Of a stretch of 64,000 nt of DNA, positions 52,562-61,491 are shown piece by piece; the first letter of the stretch is position 1; each line of letters begins with the position of its first letter. The position numbers were made by a program, and so were the translations under genes. The DNA comes from an uncultured Flavobacteriaceae bacterium (GTDB lineage: Bacteria > Bacteroidota > Bacteroidia > Flavobacteriales > Flavobacteriaceae), in assembly GCA_905181625.1 (NCBI GenBank), contig CAJIYJ010000007.1, positions 124,001-188,000 of the forward strand, given 5' to 3'. The notes beneath the pieces are model-generated. The model was not told the DNA's origin. It was given only the letters and a program-made list of their open reading frames with translations, and ran no database searches.

Positions 52562-54967
52562 ATGAATCGAAAAATCAATAAAATTGCTGTTATAGGTTCT
52601 GGTGTAATGGGATCTGGAATAGCCTGTCATTTTGCTAATGTAGGAATTGAAGTTCTTCTTCTTGACATTGCTCCTAACAAGCTAAATGAAAATGAGGAAA
52701 AACTCGGATTATCAATAAATGACAAAAAAGTTAAAAACAGAATTGTAACTGAAATGTTTCAAAGATGTATTAAATCAAAGCCTGCTCCATTGTATCATAA
52801 AAGCTTTACAAAAAGAATAGTCCTTGGAAACTTAACTGATGATATAAGTAAAATTAGCGAAGTTGACTGGATAATCGAAGTTGTTACAGAAAAGTTAAAT
52901 ATAAAGCAGATTGTATTTACACAAATTGAAAAATTTAGAAAAAAAGGAACGCTTATAACTTCGAATACATCTGGAATTCCAATCAAGCAAATGAATAAGG
53001 GTAGGTCTGAAGATTTTAGAAATCATTTTGCTGTAACTCATTTTTTTAATCCTCCTCGTTACTTAAAGTTATTTGAAATCATTCCTGGTCCTGATTGTAA
53101 TCCAGAAATAATTGATTTTCTTAACGATTTCGGCGAACGCTTTTTGGGAAAATCTTCAGTACTAGCTAAAGACACTCCTGGTTTTATTGGGAATAGAATT
53201 GGAATTTTTGGAATGGTGAATATTTTAAATATTGTAAAAAAATTAAATTTATCAGTTGAAGAAGTAGATAAATTAACTGGCCCAATTATTGGAAGTCCAA
53301 AATCTGCAACTTTTAGGACAAGTGATGTAGTTGGTTTGGACACAACAGTTAATGTTGCTAACGGCATATATGAAAACTGTTTAGATGATGAATTTAGAGA
53401 TACTTTTAAAATACCTGAGTATGTCAATAAAATGGTAGAAAACAATTGGCTTGGCTCTAAAACTGGAGGTGGTTTTTATAAAAGAATTAAAGACGAAAAC
53501 GGAAAGTCTACAATACTTTCAATAGATCTTAATACCCTTGAATACTCTCCTTCAAAAAAAGTATCATTTGAAACAATTAGTAAGGCTAGAAAAATAGATA
53601 AAGTCATTGACAGGTTCCCTGTCTTAATTGAAGGTGAAGATAAAGCAGGCGAATTCTACAGGTTTAATTTTGGAACAATGTTCGCTTATATCCAAAACAG
53701 AATACCCGAAATTTCAAATGAATTGTATAGAATTGATGATGCTTTAAGAGCTGGATTTGGATGGGAAAATGGTCCCTTTCAAATTTGGGATTCAATTGGA
53801 ATTAAAAAGGGTGTTGAATTAATGAAAGCTTTAGGTTACGAACCTGCTGAATGGATTTCAGAAATGATTAATAACAACATCAATAAATTCTATTCCGTTG
53901 AAAATAGTATTACCAACTATTATGATATAAATTCAAAATCTCTTGTGCCTAAACCAGGTCAAAATTCATTAATAATATTAAAAAACCTCGATAAGAGTTC
54001 TGTTATTTGGGAAAATTCTGATTCAATTATTACTGATATTGGAGATGGAATCATCAATTTAGAATTTAGAACTAAAATGAATACACTTGGTCAAGGTGTG
54101 CTTACAGGAATTAATAAAGCTGTAGACTTAGCTGAAAAAAATTTCAAAGGAATTGTAATTGCAAATGAAGGTCCTCACTTTTCTGCCGGAGCTAATTTAG
54201 GTGCAATTTTTATGGCTGCTGCTGAACAAGAATATGATGAGATAAATCTTGCTATTAAGTTTTTTCAAGATAGCATGATGAAATTAAGATATTCAAGTAT
54301 TCCAGCAATAGCCGCCCCTCATGGTCTTACTTTAGGTGGAGGCTGTGAAGTTACCATGCACTGCGATAAAGCTGTAGCGTATAGCGAAAGCTATATTGGC
54401 TTAGTTGAAGTTGGTGCTGGTTTAATTCCTGGTGGAGGTGGATGTAAAGAAATGGCTTTAAGAGCATCAAAAAAATTCAGTAAAAATGATGTAGAATTAA
54501 ACGTTCTACAAGAATATTTTTTGAATATAGGTATGGCTAAAACTTCTACATCTGCTTACGAAGCTATTGATTTAGGGTACTTACAGCCTAATAATGATAC
54601 CATAATCATGAATAAAAATCATCAAATTTCTATTGCAAAAAAACATGCAATTTTAATGGCTGATTATGGTTACTTACCTCCTTTTAGAGTAAATGATATT
54701 AAAGTATTAGGTAAACAAGCGTTAGGAACTTTTATGGTAGGTACTGATACAATGAAAGCAGGGAAATATATCTCAGATCATGATCAAAAAATTGCAAATA
54801 AAATTGCTTATGTGATAAGTGGTGGTGATTTATCTCAATCAACTCTTGTAAGTGAACAATATTTACTTGACTTAGAAAGAGAAGCATTTCTTTCATTATG
54901 TTCCGAGAGAAAAACATTAGAAAGAATACAGCACATATTAAAAACAGGTAAACCTTTAAGAAATTAA
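52562..54967 (+). CDS. fadN: Bifunctional 3-hydroxyacyl-CoA dehydrogenase/enoyl-CoA hydratase, FadN type
   Basis: An 801-residue protein. The NAD-binding dehydrogenase comes first (IAVIGSGVMGSGIACHFANV; AVTHFFNPPRYLKLFEIIPG; KDTPGFIGNRIGIFGM), followed by a second dehydrogenase C-domain repeat (FRFNFGTMFAYIQNRIPEIS; GWENGPFQIWDSIG). The crotonase domain is last (about 485-720: GPHFSAGANLGAIF; APHGLTLGGGCEVTMHCDKA; GLVEVGAGLIPGGGGCKEMA). This order is that of Bacillus FadN and the reverse of E. coli FadB/FadJ. fadA follows after 3 nt. Confidence 0.93.
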   Translation: MNRKINKIAVIGSGVMGSGIACHFANVGIEVLLLDIAPNKLNENEEKLGLSINDKKVKNRIVTEMFQRCIKSKPAPLYHKSFTKRIVLGNLTDDISKISEVDWIIEVVTEKLNIKQIVFTQIEKFRKKGTLITSNTSGIPIKQMNKGRSEDFRNHFAVTHFFNPPRYLKLFEIIPGPDCNPEIIDFLNDFGERFLGKSSVLAKDTPGFIGNRIGIFGMVNILNIVKKLNLSVEEVDKLTGPIIGSPKSATFRTSDVVGLDTTVNVANGIYENCLDDEFRDTFKIPEYVNKMVENNWLGSKTGGGFYKRIKDENGKSTILSIDLNTLEYSPSKKVSFETISKARKIDKVIDRFPVLIEGEDKAGEFYRFNFGTMFAYIQNRIPEISNELYRIDDALRAGFGWENGPFQIWDSIGIKKGVELMKALGYEPAEWISEMINNNINKFYSVENSITNYYDINSKSLVPKPGQNSLIILKNLDKSSVIWENSDSIITDIGDGIINLEFRTKMNTLGQGVLTGINKAVDLAEKNFKGIVIANEGPHFSAGANLGAIFMAAAEQEYDEINLAIKFFQDSMMKLRYSSIPAIAAPHGLTLGGGCEVTMHCDKAVAYSESYIGLVEVGAGLIPGGGGCKEMALRASKKFSKNDVELNVLQEYFLNIGMAKTSTSAYEAIDLGYLQPNNDTIIMNKNHQISIAKKHAILMADYGYLPPFRVNDIKVLGKQALGTFMVGTDTMKAGKYISDHDQKIANKIAYVISGGDLSQSTLVSEQYLLDLEREAFLSLCSERKTLERIQHILKTGKPLRN

Positions 54968-54970
54968 ATT

Positions 54971-56155
54971 ATGAAAGAAGCATATATAGTAAAAGCATAT
55001 AGAACTGCGGTTGGAAAAGCTCCAAAAGGATTATTTAGGTTTAAAAGGCCAGATGAGCTTGCTTCAGAAACTATAAATCATATGATGAATGAAGTTCCTG
55101 AACTTGACAAAACTAGAATAGATGACGTTATAGTTGGAAATGCTACTCCAGAAGCAGAACAAGGTTTAAATATTGCGAGAGTAATCTCATTAATGGGACT
55201 AAAAATAGAAGATGTTCCCGGGGTTACAGTTAATAGGTATTGTGCTTCAGGGATTGAAACTATCGCAATGGCTTCTGCAAAAATAAAATCTGGAATGGCA
55301 GAATGCATAATAGCTGGAGGGGTTGAAAGTATGAGTTTTATTCCAATGGGAGGATATAAACCAGTTCCAGATTATGCAATTGCTAAACAAGGAAAAGAAG
55401 ATTATTATTGGGGAATGGGACTAACGGCTGAACAAGTAGCAGAAAAATATAAAGTAAATAGAAATGATCAAGATGAGTTTGCATTAAATTCTCATTTAAA
55501 AGCAGTTGACGCTATTTCTAAAGGAAAATTCAAATCTCAAATAGTACCTATTAAAGTAGAAGAAACTTTTTTAAATCAAGATGGTAAAAAAACTTCAAGA
55601 GAGTATATAGTTGACACTGATGAAGGTCCAAGAAAAGATACTAATCTAAAAGTTCTAAACAAATTAAGACCTGTCTTTACAATGAATGGAAGTGTTACAG
55701 CAGGTAACTCTTCTCAAATGAGTGATGGAGCAGCATTCGTTCTTATTATGAGTGAAAAAATGGTTAAAGAATTAAATATTGAACCAATCGCTAGACTAGT
55801 TAATTATGCAGTAGCTGGAGTTCCCCCCAAAATCATGGGAATAGGACCTGTAAAAGCTATTCCAAAAGTTTTAAAACAAGCTGAAATGAAAATTGAGGAT
55901 ATTGATCTAATCGAGTTAAATGAAGCATTCTCATCTCAATCTTTAGCAGTAATTAGAGAGCTTAATTTAAATCCAAAAATAATTAATGTTAATGGAGGAG
56001 CAATTGCACTTGGACACCCACTGGGCTGTTCAGGAGCAAAACTATCTGTTCAATTATTTAATGAAATGAGAGAAAGAAAATCTAAGTATGGAATGGTTAC
56101 TATGTGTGTTGGCACAGGGCAAGGTGCAGCTGGAATTTTTGAATTTTTAAAATAA
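54971..56155 (+). CDS. fadA: Acetyl-CoA C-acyltransferase (3-ketoacyl-CoA thiolase)
   Basis: Cleaves 3-ketoacyl-CoA to acetyl-CoA and a shortened acyl-CoA. The 394-residue thiolase has nucleophile C91 ([15 protein letters not shown]), [32 protein letters not shown]349 ([16 protein letters not shown]) and the acid/base C379 ([15 protein letters not shown]). It is placed between FadN and the large acyl-CoA dehydrogenase, as in Bacillus fadNAE. Confidence 0.95.
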   Translation: MKEAYIVKAYRTAVGKAPKGLFRFKRPDELASETINHMMNEVPELDKTRIDDVIVGNATPEAEQGLNIARVISLMGLKIEDVPGVTVNRYCASGIETIAMASAKIKSGMAECIIAGGVESMSFIPMGGYKPVPDYAIAKQGKEDYYWGMGLTAEQVAEKYKVNRNDQDEFALNSHLKAVDAISKGKFKSQIVPIKVEETFLNQDGKKTSREYIVDTDEGPRKDTNLKVLNKLRPVFTMNGSVTAGNSSQMSDGAAFVLIMSEKMVKELNIEPIARLVNYAVAGVPPKIMGIGPVKAIPKVLKQAEMKIEDIDLIELNEAFSSQSLAVIRELNLNPKIINVNGGAIALGHPLGCSGAKLSVQLFNEMRERKSKYGMVTMCVGTGQGAAGIFEFLK

Positions 56156-56163
56156 TTTATACA

Positions 56164-57966
56164 ATGGAAATAAAAGAACAAAACGTTACAAGAGGTGGAG
56201 AATTTGTAATTAAAGAAACTAACTCAGAAAATGTATTCACGCCAGAAGACTTTAGTGAAGAACAGTTAATGATGAAACAAGCTGTTAGAGACTTTATTGA
56301 AAAAGAAGTTATGCCTCATCGCGAAAGATTTGAAAATAAAGATTACCAATTGACAGAGGATACTATGAAAAAAGCTGGTGACCTAGGTTTCTTAGGTGTA
56401 GCAGTTCCTCAAGAATATGGTGGAATGGGAATGGGCTTTGTTTCTACAATGCTAGTATGTGAAACAATTTCAGGAGCGTGTGGTTCTCTATCGACAGCAT
56501 TTGGTGCACACACAGGAATTGGAACCATGCCTATAGTTCTTTATGGAAATGAAGAACAAAATAAAAAATTTGTTCCTAAGCTTGCAAGTGGTGAAGTATT
56601 TGGAGCTTATTGTTTAACAGAACCTACAGCAGGTTCAGACGCAAATAGTGGAAAAACAAAAGCTGTTCTTTCAAAGGATGGATCACACTATGAAATTACA
56701 GGTCAAAAAATGTGGATATCAAATGCTGGATTTGCAAAATTATTTATTGTTTTTGCTAGAATTGAAGATGATAAAAATATAACAGGTTTTATAGTGCCAA
56801 ACGAATCTGACAATGGAATCATATTGGGTGAAGAAGAGAAAAAATTAGGCATACATTCATCCTCAACTAGACAGGTCTTTTTTAACGAAACAAAAGTTCC
56901 CGTTGAAAACATGCTATCTGAAAGAGGCAGTGGTTTTAAAATAGCTGTGAACTCTTTAAATGTTGGAAGAATCAAATTAGCTGCAGCCTGTTTAGATGCT
57001 CAAAAAAGAGTAACAACATATGCAATAAAATATGCAAATGAAAGAACCCAATTTAAAACTAAAATTATAGATTTTGAAGCAATTAAAGAAAAAGTTGCTA
57101 TCATGGCCACAGATACATATGTAGGTGAATCAGCAACCTATAGAGCTGCAAAAGACATTGAAGACCGAATTAAGATAAGACACGACAATGGAAATAATTT
57201 TCAAGAATCAGAACTAAAAGGAGTAGAAGAATACGCAATAGAATGTTCCTTGTTAAAAGTAGCACTCAGTGAAGATATGCAGAATATTGCTGATGAGGGT
57301 ATTCAAGTATTTGGTGGAATGGGCTTTTCTGCAGAAACTCCAATGGAAGGAGCATGGAGAGACTGTAGGATTGGAAGAATATATGAAGGAACTAATGAAA
57401 TAAACAGAATGTTGAGTGTTGGAATGTTAATTAAAAAAGCGATGAAAGGGCATATTGATTTTATAAATCCAGCAACTAAAGTAGCTGATGAGTTAATGGG
57501 TATTCCATCATTTGAAGTTCCTGATTTGACTGCCTTATTTTCGCAAGAAAAATTAATTTTAACAAACCTAAAGAAGGTGTTTTTAATGTTAGCTGGTGCA
57601 GGAATAAAAAAGTTTGGTGACAAGCTAGAGGAACATCAACAAATGCTGTTAGCTGTTTCAGATATATTAATTGAAATTTATATGGCAGAATCTGCTGTTT
57701 TAAGAACTGAAAAAAATTGTAATAGATTTGGAAAAGAAACACAAACTGAACAAATCGCAATGACGCAACTGTATCTTTACAAAGCTGTAGACATCATCCA
57801 ATCAAGAGGGAAAGAAGTGATAATCTCTTTCTCTAAAGGAGATGAACAAAAAGGGTTGCTAATGGGACTTAAAAGGTTTACTAAATATTTTGAATTCCCT
57901 AATGTCATTGAATTAAAAAATAAAATCGCTGATAAACTAAAGGAAGAAAACAAATATTGTTTTTAA
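56164..57966 (+). CDS. fadE: Large acyl-CoA dehydrogenase, FadE type
   Basis: A 600-residue acyl-CoA dehydrogenase with the usual 380-residue core and a C-terminal extension of about 160 residues. Core blocks are FGAYCLTEPTAGSDANSGKT, KMWISNAGFAKLFIVFARIE, LNVGRIKLAAACLDAQKRV, IQVFGGMGFSAETPMEGAWR and IGRIYEGTNEINRMLSVGML (catalytic Glu in YEGT). The long extension is that of the Bacillus FadE/VLCAD-like branch, so it probably takes long-chain substrates. It is the last gene of the operon. Confidence 0.93.
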   Translation: MEIKEQNVTRGGEFVIKETNSENVFTPEDFSEEQLMMKQAVRDFIEKEVMPHRERFENKDYQLTEDTMKKAGDLGFLGVAVPQEYGGMGMGFVSTMLVCETISGACGSLSTAFGAHTGIGTMPIVLYGNEEQNKKFVPKLASGEVFGAYCLTEPTAGSDANSGKTKAVLSKDGSHYEITGQKMWISNAGFAKLFIVFARIEDDKNITGFIVPNESDNGIILGEEEKKLGIHSSSTRQVFFNETKVPVENMLSERGSGFKIAVNSLNVGRIKLAAACLDAQKRVTTYAIKYANERTQFKTKIIDFEAIKEKVAIMATDTYVGESATYRAAKDIEDRIKIRHDNGNNFQESELKGVEEYAIECSLLKVALSEDMQNIADEGIQVFGGMGFSAETPMEGAWRDCRIGRIYEGTNEINRMLSVGMLIKKAMKGHIDFINPATKVADELMGIPSFEVPDLTALFSQEKLILTNLKKVFLMLAGAGIKKFGDKLEEHQQMLLAVSDILIEIYMAESAVLRTEKNCNRFGKETQTEQIAMTQLYLYKAVDIIQSRGKEVIISFSKGDEQKGLLMGLKRFTKYFEFPNVIELKNKIADKLKEENKYCF

Positions 57967-58001
57967 ATTACTAAGTAATTATATTTTTTATAAATTTAGG
58001 T

Positions 58002-59336
58002 ATGAAAATCTTAAAATTCATACCTATTTTTATTTTCACCAGTCTATGTTTTTCACAAACAAAACAAGATTTATATACCATTATTAATTCTGTTTCTGAA
58101 AAAAGAATTCAAAAAGATATTGAAAAACTAGTTTCTTTTGAAACGAGACATACATTAAGTGATACTATTTCTAAATCTTCAGGTATAGGTGCTGCAAGAA
58201 GATGGATAAAATCTTCATTTGAAGATATTTCTAAACAATGTAACAATTGTCTTGAGGTAAATTATCAAAAAAATTATTTTAAAAAAAATAAAAGAAGACT
58301 CATTAAAGATGTGTGGATTAATAATGTTGTAGCAATTCAAAAAGGAAAAAAGTATCCAAATAGATATATCATAATGAGTGGAGATATAGACAGCAGAGTC
58401 TCAGATGCTAATGATTATACTTCGTTATCTCCAGGTGCTAATGATAATGCATCCGGAATGGCTGGTGTGATTGAAGCCGCAAGAGTCTTAAGTAAGTATG
58501 AATTTGAAAACAGCATAGTATATGTTGGATTATCAGGTGAAGAACAAGGGTTATATGGAGGAATAGGTTTAGCTAAATATGCTAAGGAAAATCAATGGGA
58601 TATAATTGGAGTATTAAATAATGATATGATTGGAAATATTGAAGGAGTTGATGGTGTTATAGATAATTATAGTTTTCGAATTTTTTCTGAGCCAACCCCT
58701 GCAAATGAATCAGAAAAATCTAGAAAAAGAAGAAGATTTTACGGAGGAGAAGTTGATGGTAACTCTAGACAATTAGCAAGATATATTCATTCTCAAGTTT
58801 TAAAATATATGCCAGAAATGAACCCTATAATGATCTATAGATTAGATAGGTTTGGAAGAGGAGGACACCACAGACCATTTAATGATTTAGGATTTCCAGG
58901 AGTTAGGATTATGGAAGCGCATGAAAATTACAACAGACAACATCAAGATATTAGAGTTGAAAACGAAATAAAATACGGAGATGTTATTTCGGGAGTTAAC
59001 TTTAAATACGCAAAAAAATTAACTGCTGTAAATGCAATAAACTTAGCAAGTCTGGCTTGGAGTCCAACTAAACCAAAAAATGTTAAAATTGGAGGAATTG
59101 TTGAACCCTCAGTCAAATTAAAATGGGATATGTCAAATGATAGTAATATTATTGGATTCAAAATATATTGGAGAGATACAACAGCACCTTATTGGGAACA
59201 CAGTAGATTTGTTGGTTTAGTAAACAGTTTTACTTTGGACGGAATTGTTTTAGATAATTATTTATTTGGGGTATCTAGTATTAATAAAAATGGATATGAA
59301 AGTATAGTTGTATTTCCAAGCGATATTTTTAATTAA
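58002..59336 (+). CDS. Secreted M28-family peptidase with Fn3-like C-terminus, atypical zinc ligand
   Basis: A 444-residue protein with a signal peptide (ILKFIPIFIFTSLCFSQ). The M28 domain has SGDIDSRVSD (126-135), GANDNASGMAGVIEAA (D148), GLSGEEQGLYGG (E180/E181), VLNNDMIGN (D208) and a C-terminal MEAHENYNRQH. The first zinc ligand, His in classic HxD, is D128 here (GDID). The end (WSPTKPKNVKIGG; SVKLKWDMSNDSNIIGFKIY; YLFGVSSINKNGY) is a fibronectin-III-like domain. The protein is likely periplasmic or secreted; the peptide or glutaminyl-cyclase substrate is unknown. It converges with dpaL (4 nt overlap). Confidence 0.82.
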   Translation: MKILKFIPIFIFTSLCFSQTKQDLYTIINSVSEKRIQKDIEKLVSFETRHTLSDTISKSSGIGAARRWIKSSFEDISKQCNNCLEVNYQKNYFKKNKRRLIKDVWINNVVAIQKGKKYPNRYIIMSGDIDSRVSDANDYTSLSPGANDNASGMAGVIEAARVLSKYEFENSIVYVGLSGEEQGLYGGIGLAKYAKENQWDIIGVLNNDMIGNIEGVDGVIDNYSFRIFSEPTPANESEKSRKRRRFYGGEVDGNSRQLARYIHSQVLKYMPEMNPIMIYRLDRFGRGGHHRPFNDLGFPGVRIMEAHENYNRQHQDIRVENEIKYGDVISGVNFKYAKKLTAVNAINLASLAWSPTKPKNVKIGGIVEPSVKLKWDMSNDSNIIGFKIYWRDTTAPYWEHSRFVGLVNSFTLDGIVLDNYLFGVSSINKNGYESIVVFPSDIFN

Positions 59337-60436
59337 ATTTTAATAATTTCTTGAAAACTATTTGCATCTGTATCTCCTTCAGTATTAAATAATAAAATTT
59401 TTGAAGAATTATTTAAATTTATATGATTTCGAAAACCTTGTAAATGCCTGACTTTTATTAAACCTGCTAAGCCTGCAGCTCCAGATTCACCTGAAATAAT
59501 TTTAGAATCATTTTCAATTGGATTGTATAAAATTCTCATAGCAGATTTAACTTCTTTATCTGAAATTTTAATAATAGCATCGCAACCATTTTTGATTATT
59601 TCCCAAGCATTTTTAGATGGAATACCACAATTTAATCCAGCCATAATTGTATTTAAAGATCCTTTTGGTGACACTCTTTTATTCTCTTTAAATGATTGAA
59701 AAACACCACAAGATTCTGTAGGTTCTACAATTACTATTTTAGGTCTATTCTTGCCATATTTATTTAAATAATACCAGATACAAGAAGCAGCCCAACTCCC
59801 TACTCCACATTGTAAAAATATAATATCAATGTTTGGTGAGTTTTGAAACCCTATAGATTTATCAATTTCTAAAAAATGCGACAAATATCCAGCCATAATT
59901 AATGAAGGGATTTCTTCATAATTATCCCAAGAAGTATCTTGTATTAATTGCCAATTCATTTTTTTACTAATTTCAGAGGCATAAAAACATGTTTGTTCAT
60001 AATCAAGATCAAGTTTATGAACTGTTGCTCCTAACGATTCGATGGCCTTAACTCTTAAGCTTGTGGTACCTTTAGGGACATAGACTATAGCTTTCTTATC
60101 ATACATTCTAGAAGACCAGGCTACTGCCTTCCCATGATTTCCATCTGTAGCAGTGCAAAATACTGAAGTATTTGGATATTTTTTTAAAATTTTAAATATA
60201 GCATAAGAAGCACCTAATACTTTAAAAGAATTTAGTTCAAATCTATTAGACTCGTCTTTGACAAAGAGCTTTGATATACTTAATTTATTAGATAAGTTTT
60301 CTAAATTTATTAATGGTGATTCTTGATAACAATCAAGGGAATGATGAAAATTTAATGAATTACTATCTAATAATATGGCATGAGTCTGATTTATTATTAG
60401 CTCACCTATTGAATGGTTCAAGAAATAGTCATTCAT
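59333..60436 (-). CDS. dpaL: Diaminopropionate ammonia-lyase-like PLP enzyme
   Basis: A 367-residue fold-type II PLP enzyme. K72 lies in KDESNRFELNSFKVLGASYA, followed by CTATDGNHGKAVAWSSRMYD, LQCGVGSWAASCIWYYL, GLNCGIPSKNAWEI, SGESGAAGLAGLIKV and FNTEGDTD. These are the signature blocks of DpaL/YgeX, which converts 2,3-diaminopropionate to pyruvate and ammonia. It is about 30 residues shorter than E. coli YgeX. It lies 10 nt downstream of a cysteine-synthase-like gene. Threonine-dehydratase-like specificity is possible but less likely. Confidence 0.8.
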   Translation of the reverse strand: MNDYFLNHSIGELIINQTHAILLDSNSLNFHHSLDCYQESPLINLENLSNKLSISKLFVKDESNRFELNSFKVLGASYAIFKILKKYPNTSVFCTATDGNHGKAVAWSSRMYDKKAIVYVPKGTTSLRVKAIESLGATVHKLDLDYEQTCFYASEISKKMNWQLIQDTSWDNYEEIPSLIMAGYLSHFLEIDKSIGFQNSPNIDIIFLQCGVGSWAASCIWYYLNKYGKNRPKIVIVEPTESCGVFQSFKENKRVSPKGSLNTIMAGLNCGIPSKNAWEIIKNGCDAIIKISDKEVKSAMRILYNPIENDSKIISGESGAAGLAGLIKVRHLQGFRNHINLNNSSKILLFNTEGDTDANSFQEIIKI

Positions 60437-60446
60437 GAAAAAAAAA

Positions 60447-61430
60447 TTAATCTAAATTAAATCCTTTGGATTTCATCCACTCATCATTATACATTTTTCC
60501 AATGTAACGACTGCCTGAATCGTGAAGTAAAACAACTACGACGTCATCTTTCTTAAAATGTTTTTTTAGCTGAATAACACCCTTAATTGCAGCTCCACAA
60601 GAATTTCCTGCAAAAATACCTTCTTGTTTTGCTAATCTTCTAGTGTAAATAGCAGCATCTTCATCAGTGACTTTTTCAAAACTATCTATTAAAGCAAAAT
60701 CAACATTTTCAGGAATTATATCTTCTCCAATACCTTCAGTAATGTATGGATAGATTTCATTTTCATCAAAAATTCCTGTCTCATGATATTTTTTAAAAAC
60801 TGAACCATAGGTGTCAATTCCCCAAACTTTAATATTGGGATTTTTTTCTTTTAAATACTTAGAAACCCCAGAGATGGTACCACCTGTCCCTACACCAACT
60901 ACAAAGTGAGTGATTTTACCATCCGTTTGATCCCATATTTCTGGCCCTGTTGTTTCGTAATGAGCTGCAGAATTTGAAGGATTATCGTATTGGTTAACAT
61001 ACCAAGAATTTGGTGTTTCTTCCCCAATTCTTTTAGATGTAGAATAGTAAGATCTAGGATCATCAGCATTTACATTAGTTGGACAAACTATAACTTCTGC
61101 ACCAACCGCCTTTAAAACATCAAATTTTTCTTTTGATTGCTTATCTGTAGAAACACAAATTAATTTATACCCTTTAACAATAGCAGCTAAAGCTAAACCC
61201 ATTCCAGTATTCCCTGAAGTCCCTTCAACTATAGTATATCCTGGTTTTAACCTGCCATCGTGTTCAGCATCTTCAACCATCTTAAGAGCCATCCTGTCTT
61301 TAACAGAACTTCCTGGATTAAAATACTCAACCTTAGCAAGTACTAAGGCATCAATATCTTTAGTGATTTTGTTTAATCGAATTAATGGAGTGTTTCCGAT
61401 AGTTTCTAAGATATTATTTGAATATTTCAT
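60447..61430 (-). CDS. Cysteine synthase / cystathionine beta-synthase-like PLP enzyme
   Basis: A 327-residue fold-type II enzyme: ILETIGNTPLIRLN, PLP Lys K44 in FNPGSSVKDRMALKM, EGTSGNTGMGLALAAI, PTNVNADDPRSYYSTSKRIG, VVGVGTGGTISGVSKYL and GIFAGNSCGAAIKG. The PRSYYSTSKRIGEE segment and the absence of CBS tail domains fit the CBS-like branch common in Bacteroidota rather than CysK, so the thiol partner may be homocysteine or sulfide. Start is ATG 61430, not the TTG at 61448, which falls in a promoter box. Confidence 0.87.
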   Translation of the reverse strand: MKYSNNILETIGNTPLIRLNKITKDIDALVLAKVEYFNPGSSVKDRMALKMVEDAEHDGRLKPGYTIVEGTSGNTGMGLALAAIVKGYKLICVSTDKQSKEKFDVLKAVGAEVIVCPTNVNADDPRSYYSTSKRIGEETPNSWYVNQYDNPSNSAAHYETTGPEIWDQTDGKITHFVVGVGTGGTISGVSKYLKEKNPNIKVWGIDTYGSVFKKYHETGIFDENEIYPYITEGIGEDIIPENVDFALIDSFEKVTDEDAAIYTRRLAKQEGIFAGNSCGAAIKGVIQLKKHFKKDDVVVVLLHDSGSRYIGKMYNDEWMKSKGFNLD

Positions 61431-61445
61431 AAAGGTTTTAAAATG

Positions 61446-61453
61446 CAAATGTA
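61446..61453 (-). promoter_or_regulatory. -7 box of the cysteine-synthase-like gene
   Basis: TACATTTG on the minus strand, followed by C, matches TAnnTTTG, 15 nt before the ATG at 61430. It also covers the alternative TTG start. No -33 TTG at the standard spacing. Confidence 0.5.
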
Positions 61454-61491
61454 AGAATAAGGTTGTTAAATAATTATAGATAATGAATTAC

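Noticed and set aside
57303-57760. Overlapping antisense open frames within fadE
   Set aside because: Two different antisense frames overlap each other and a conserved enzyme; no promoter or domain supports them.
57966-57980. Inverted repeat AATTACT-A-AGTAATT after fadE
   Set aside because: A hairpin would have a 5-bp, nearly pure A-T stem; too weak to call a terminator, although a short T-tract follows.
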